In this document: one piece after another, positions 4,642 through 7,718 of the stretch | How the letters are laid out: the number at the start of each line of letters is the position of its first letter | Numbering within the stretch: the first letter of the stretch is position 1 | Source of the DNA: an uncultured Clostridia bacterium | GTDB taxonomy: Bacteria > Bacillota_A > Clostridia > Oscillospirales > Oscillospiraceae | Assembly: GCA_947307505.1 (NCBI GenBank) | Contig: CAMZJG010000041.1 | Span: 1 to 7,718 of the forward strand | Direction: 5' to 3' | DNA: 7,718 bases | Program-made: the position numbers and the translations under genes | The notes under the pieces: model-generated | The model's database searches: none | Seen by the model: the letters and a program-made list of their open reading frames with translations, nothing else | What the model was told of the DNA's origin: nothing

Positions 4642-7600
4642 ATGGCCTTTGCTCATCTGCATGTACACAGCGAATACAGCCTGCTGGACGGAGCCTGCCG
4701 CATCGAAAGACTGGTGCAGCGGGTCCGGGACCTTGGCCAGACCGCGGTGGCGGTGACGGACCACGGGGTGATGTACGGGGCCGTGACCTTCTATAAGGCC
4801 GCCAGGGCGGCGGGGATCCACCCGGTGATCGGCTGCGAGGTCTATGTGGCCCCCCGGGGCATGGAGGACCGGGAGCACGGGCTGGACAGTGAGGCCAGGC
4901 ATCTGGTGCTCCTGTGCGAAAACGAAACGGGGTACAAAAACCTCTGCTACATGGTTTCCCAGGCCTTCCTCCGTGGCTTTTACATCAAACCCAGGGTGGA
5001 CAAAGCCCTTTTGCGGGAACATCATGAGGGGCTCATCGCCCTCTCCGCCTGCCTGGCCGGGGAGATCCCCCGGCAGCTCCGGGACGGGAATTACGAGGGG
5101 GCGAAGGCCGCCGCCCTGGAGCTCAGCGGGATCTTCGGCCCGGATCACTTCTATCTGGAGCTGCAGGACCACGGCTACGCCGAACAGAAACCGGTGAACG
5201 CGGGGATCCTCCGCCTCCACCGGGACACGGGCCTGCCCCTAGTCCTCACCAATGACGCCCACTACCTCACGAAGGAGGACAGCAGCGCCCAGGACGTGCT
5301 CATGTGCATCCAGACCCAGAAGACCGTGCAGGACGCCGACCGGATGCGCTTTGAGACCCAGGAATTCTATATCAAATCCGAAGAGGAGATGCGCAGCCTT
5401 TTCCCGGATTACCCGGAGGCGGCGGACAATACCCAGCGCATAGCCGAGCGCTGTCGGATGGACTTCACCTTCGGCGAATACCATCTGCCCCAGTTCCAGC
5501 TCCCGCCGGAGGCAAAGGACGCCCGGAGTTATCTGCGCAGCCTCTGTGAGGCGGGTCTGGCGAAGCGGTATGGGGACAAGGCAGCGGAGATGCGGGCCAA
5601 GCTGGACTATGAGCTCGCCACCATCGACCAGATGGGCTTCAACGAATACTTCCTCATCGTGCAGGATTTTGTGCGGTACGCCAAGGATCAGGGCATCCCC
5701 GTGGGTCCGGGCCGCGGCAGCGCCGCAGGAAGCGTGGTGAGCTACGCTCTGGAGATCACGGACGTGGACCCGGTGAAATACAGTCTGTTCTTCGAGCGCT
5801 TCCTGAACCCGGATCGGGTGAGCATGCCGGATATCGACATCGATTTCTGCGTGGAGCGCCGCGGCGAGGTTGTTGATTATGTAAACCGAAAATACGGCAG
5901 CGACCACGTGGCCCAGATCGCCACCTTCGGCACTATGGCCGCCCGGGCGGCCATCCGGGACGTGGCCCGGGCCCTGGGCATGAGCTATGGGGACGGAGAC
6001 CGGGTGGCCAAGCTGGTACCCGCCACCCTGAACATGACCCTGGCGGAGGCCCTGCGCCTCAGCAAGCCCCTGAAGGATCTGTACGACGGGGATCCCCAGG
6101 TGCAGAAGCTGGTGGATACCGCCATGGTGCTGGAGGGGATGCCCCGCCATGCCTCCACCCACGCCGCGGGCATCGTCATCACCCGGGATCCGGTCTACAC
6201 CTACGTGCCTCTCTCCCGGAACGACGACGTGGTGGTGACCCAGTACCCCATGACCCAGCTGGAGGAGCTGGGCCTGCTGAAGATGGACTTCCTCGGCCTG
6301 CGGAACCTGACGGTGCTGTGGGATGCGGTGGCCCGGGTGCGGAAACGGGTCCCGGATTTCGATCTGAAGACCATCCCCGAGGATGACAAAGCCGTATATG
6401 ATATGCTCACCGCGGGAAAGACCTCCGGGGTGTTCCAGATGGAGAGCAGCGGCATGACCGGAGTCTGCGTGGGGCTGAAGCCCCAGAGCATCGAGGATAT
6501 CACCGCCATCATCGCCCTGTATCGTCCGGGCCCCATGGAGTCCATCCCCCGGTTCATCGACTGCAAGCAGCACCCGGAGCGCATCCGGTACAAGCATCCC
6601 CTGCTGGAGAGCATTCTCAGCGTCACCTACGGCTGCATCGTGTATCAGGAGCAGGTGATCGAGATCTTCCGGAAGCTGGCGGGCTTCTCCCTGGGCCAGG
6701 CGGACTTGATCCGCCGGGCCATGAGCAAGAAAAAGCAGAAGGAGATCGTGAAGGAACGGAAGACCTTCGTGGAGGGAGATCCGGAACGGGGCATCTGCGG
6801 CGCCGTGGCCAACGGCGTTCCCGCCCAGGTGGCGGAGGATATCTATGACGAGATCCTGGCCTTTGCCAACTACGCCTTCAACAAGGCCCATGCGGTGAGC
6901 TACGCCATCATCGCGTACCAGACCGCCTATCTGAAATACTACTACCCTCCTGAATACATGGCCGCCCTGCTTTCCAGCGTATCCGACGTGAGCGGAAAGA
7001 TCGCGGAATACATTGCGGAATGCCGCGCCTCCGGGATCTCCGTCCTGCCCCCGGACATCAACGGCAGCGACGACGGCTTCACCGTTTCCGACGGCAGCAT
7101 CCGCTTTGGTCTGGCGGCGGTGAAGGGCATCGGAAAGGGCTTCATCCGCAGCGTCATGGCCCGGCGGAAGGATGGCGGACCCTTTGTCTCCTTCCAGGAC
7201 TTCTGCCGCCGCATGACCGGATCGGAGCTGAACAAGCGGGAGGCGGAGTGCCTCATCAAAGCCGGAGCCTTCGACTCCCTGGGCGCCAACCGGAAGCAGC
7301 TGCTCCAGGCCTATTCCCAGATCATGGACGGCATCCAGGCGGAGCAGCGGGGGAACCTGGAGGGGCAGTTTGACCTCTTCGGGGACGGGGACAGCGGCAG
7401 CCGGGACTTCGATCTGCCCCAGGTGGAGGAATTCTCCGCCGGGGAACGGATGCGGATGGAGCGGGAGGTCACGGGCCTCTACCTCTCCGGCCACCCCATG
7501 GACGACTATCGGGAGCAGGCCCGGCGGCTGAACGCCGTATCCATCGCTTCCATCCTGTCCTCCTTCGAGGGGGAGGAAAAAGGGGATTTCACCGACGGCC

Positions 7601-7718
7601 AGACCGTAGCCATCGCCGGGGTGGTGACCGGCATCAAAACCAAGACCACAAAAAACAACAGCCTCATGGCCTACGTCACCCTGGAGGATAACGGGGGCAG
7701 CATGGAGCTGCTGGTGTT
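4642..7718 (+). CDS. dnaE: DNA polymerase III alpha subunit DnaE (3' partial)
   Basis: The frame is open from ATG at 4642 to the window end: 1025 residues of a protein usually about 1150 long, so roughly 130 are missing. DnaE is a C-family replicative polymerase. The PHP domain (about 1-210) keeps all nine expected metal ligands: H7, H9, D16, H41, E66, H87, C137, D205 and H207. The palm has VGPGRGSAAGS (354-364), PDIDIDF (396-402) and KMDFLGL (547-553); by alignment from memory to E. coli, D399, D401 and D549 are the catalytic aspartates. Fingers include YRPGPMESIP (627-636) and GFSLGQADLIRRAMSKKK (681-698). VLPPDINGSD starts the HhH-containing region. QFDLF (909-913) fits the beta-clamp binding motif. 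The OB fold begins near 987 and is cut off. It is DnaE type, not PolC. It has its own sigma-A promoter and a LexA-type box. Confidence 0.97.
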   Translation, partial: MAFAHLHVHSEYSLLDGACRIERLVQRVRDLGQTAVAVTDHGVMYGAVTFYKAARAAGIHPVIGCEVYVAPRGMEDREHGLDSEARHLVLLCENETGYKNLCYMVSQAFLRGFYIKPRVDKALLREHHEGLIALSACLAGEIPRQLRDGNYEGAKAAALELSGIFGPDHFYLELQDHGYAEQKPVNAGILRLHRDTGLPLVLTNDAHYLTKEDSSAQDVLMCIQTQKTVQDADRMRFETQEFYIKSEEEMRSLFPDYPEAADNTQRIAERCRMDFTFGEYHLPQFQLPPEAKDARSYLRSLCEAGLAKRYGDKAAEMRAKLDYELATIDQMGFNEYFLIVQDFVRYAKDQGIPVGPGRGSAAGSVVSYALEITDVDPVKYSLFFERFLNPDRVSMPDIDIDFCVERRGEVVDYVNRKYGSDHVAQIATFGTMAARAAIRDVARALGMSYGDGDRVAKLVPATLNMTLAEALRLSKPLKDLYDGDPQVQKLVDTAMVLEGMPRHASTHAAGIVITRDPVYTYVPLSRNDDVVVTQYPMTQLEELGLLKMDFLGLRNLTVLWDAVARVRKRVPDFDLKTIPEDDKAVYDMLTAGKTSGVFQMESSGMTGVCVGLKPQSIEDITAIIALYRPGPMESIPRFIDCKQHPERIRYKHPLLESILSVTYGCIVYQEQVIEIFRKLAGFSLGQADLIRRAMSKKKQKEIVKERKTFVEGDPERGICGAVANGVPAQVAEDIYDEILAFANYAFNKAHAVSYAIIAYQTAYLKYYYPPEYMAALLSSVSDVSGKIAEYIAECRASGISVLPPDINGSDDGFTVSDGSIRFGLAAVKGIGKGFIRSVMARRKDGGPFVSFQDFCRRMTGSELNKREAECLIKAGAFDSLGANRKQLLQAYSQIMDGIQAEQRGNLEGQFDLFGDGDSGSRDFDLPQVEEFSAGERMRMEREVTGLYLSGHPMDDYREQARRLNAVSIASILSSFEGEEKGDFTDGQTVAIAGVVTGIKTKTTKNNSLMAYVTLEDNGGSMELLV

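Noticed and set aside
5239..7494. A 751-codon open frame on the minus strand, fully inside dnaE.
   Set aside because: It is a shadow frame: its sequence is rich in H, G, V and L with no recognisable domain, while the plus strand encodes all the DnaE motifs.

Overview
The window is G+C-rich DNA, roughly 60 percent or more by eye, densely packed with genes. Its gene content is that of a Clostridia-type Firmicute: a short clostridial 2[4Fe-4S] ferredoxin, a ClpC-type unfoldase, a DnaE polymerase with an intact PHP site, a Bacillus/Clostridium-type LexA (DinR) box and strong GGAGG ribosome sites. The G+C-rich codon choice and the LemA-type protein fit an Oscillospiraceae/Ruminococcaceae-like gut anaerobe, but no 16S or other decisive marker is present, so the family level is inference. 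There is no mobile element, CRISPR array, tRNA or rRNA; this looks like ordinary chromosomal housekeeping DNA.

Layout. Positions 1-314 (+) hold the C-terminal end of a LemA-like protein and a translationally coupled 47-residue membrane protein, closed by a strong terminator. Positions 383-2119 (-) hold, in order of transcription, a ferredoxin, a TrmN6-type tRNA adenine methyltransferase and RsmI (16S rRNA C1402 2'-O-methyltransferase). A hairpin terminator lies between the ferredoxin and trmN6, and its U-tract runs right up to the trmN6 start. Positions 2120-2263 are a divergent control region with a good ferredoxin promoter, a hairpin at the predicted ferredoxin mRNA 5' end and a second inverted repeat over the clpC ribosome site. 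Positions 2264-4540 (+) encode a two-AAA+-ring Clp unfoldase. Positions 4642-7718 (+) encode most of DNA polymerase III alpha (DnaE), which runs off the window in its OB domain and begins from its own promoter.

Two observations stand out. (1) The predicted dnaE transcription start sits on a perfect GAAC-N4-GTTC LexA/DinR box, just after a near-consensus sigma-A promoter, so this dnaE is predicted to belong to the SOS regulon. (2) The ClpC-like protein (758 aa) lacks the roughly 50-residue middle (M/UVR) domain that receives MecA- and McsB-type adaptors in Bacillus ClpC, and no ctsR-mcsA-mcsB genes adjoin it. It keeps both ATPase rings, an LGF ClpP-docking loop and the two N-domain glutamates linked to phosphoarginine binding. 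I did not find a wholly new multi-gene system.
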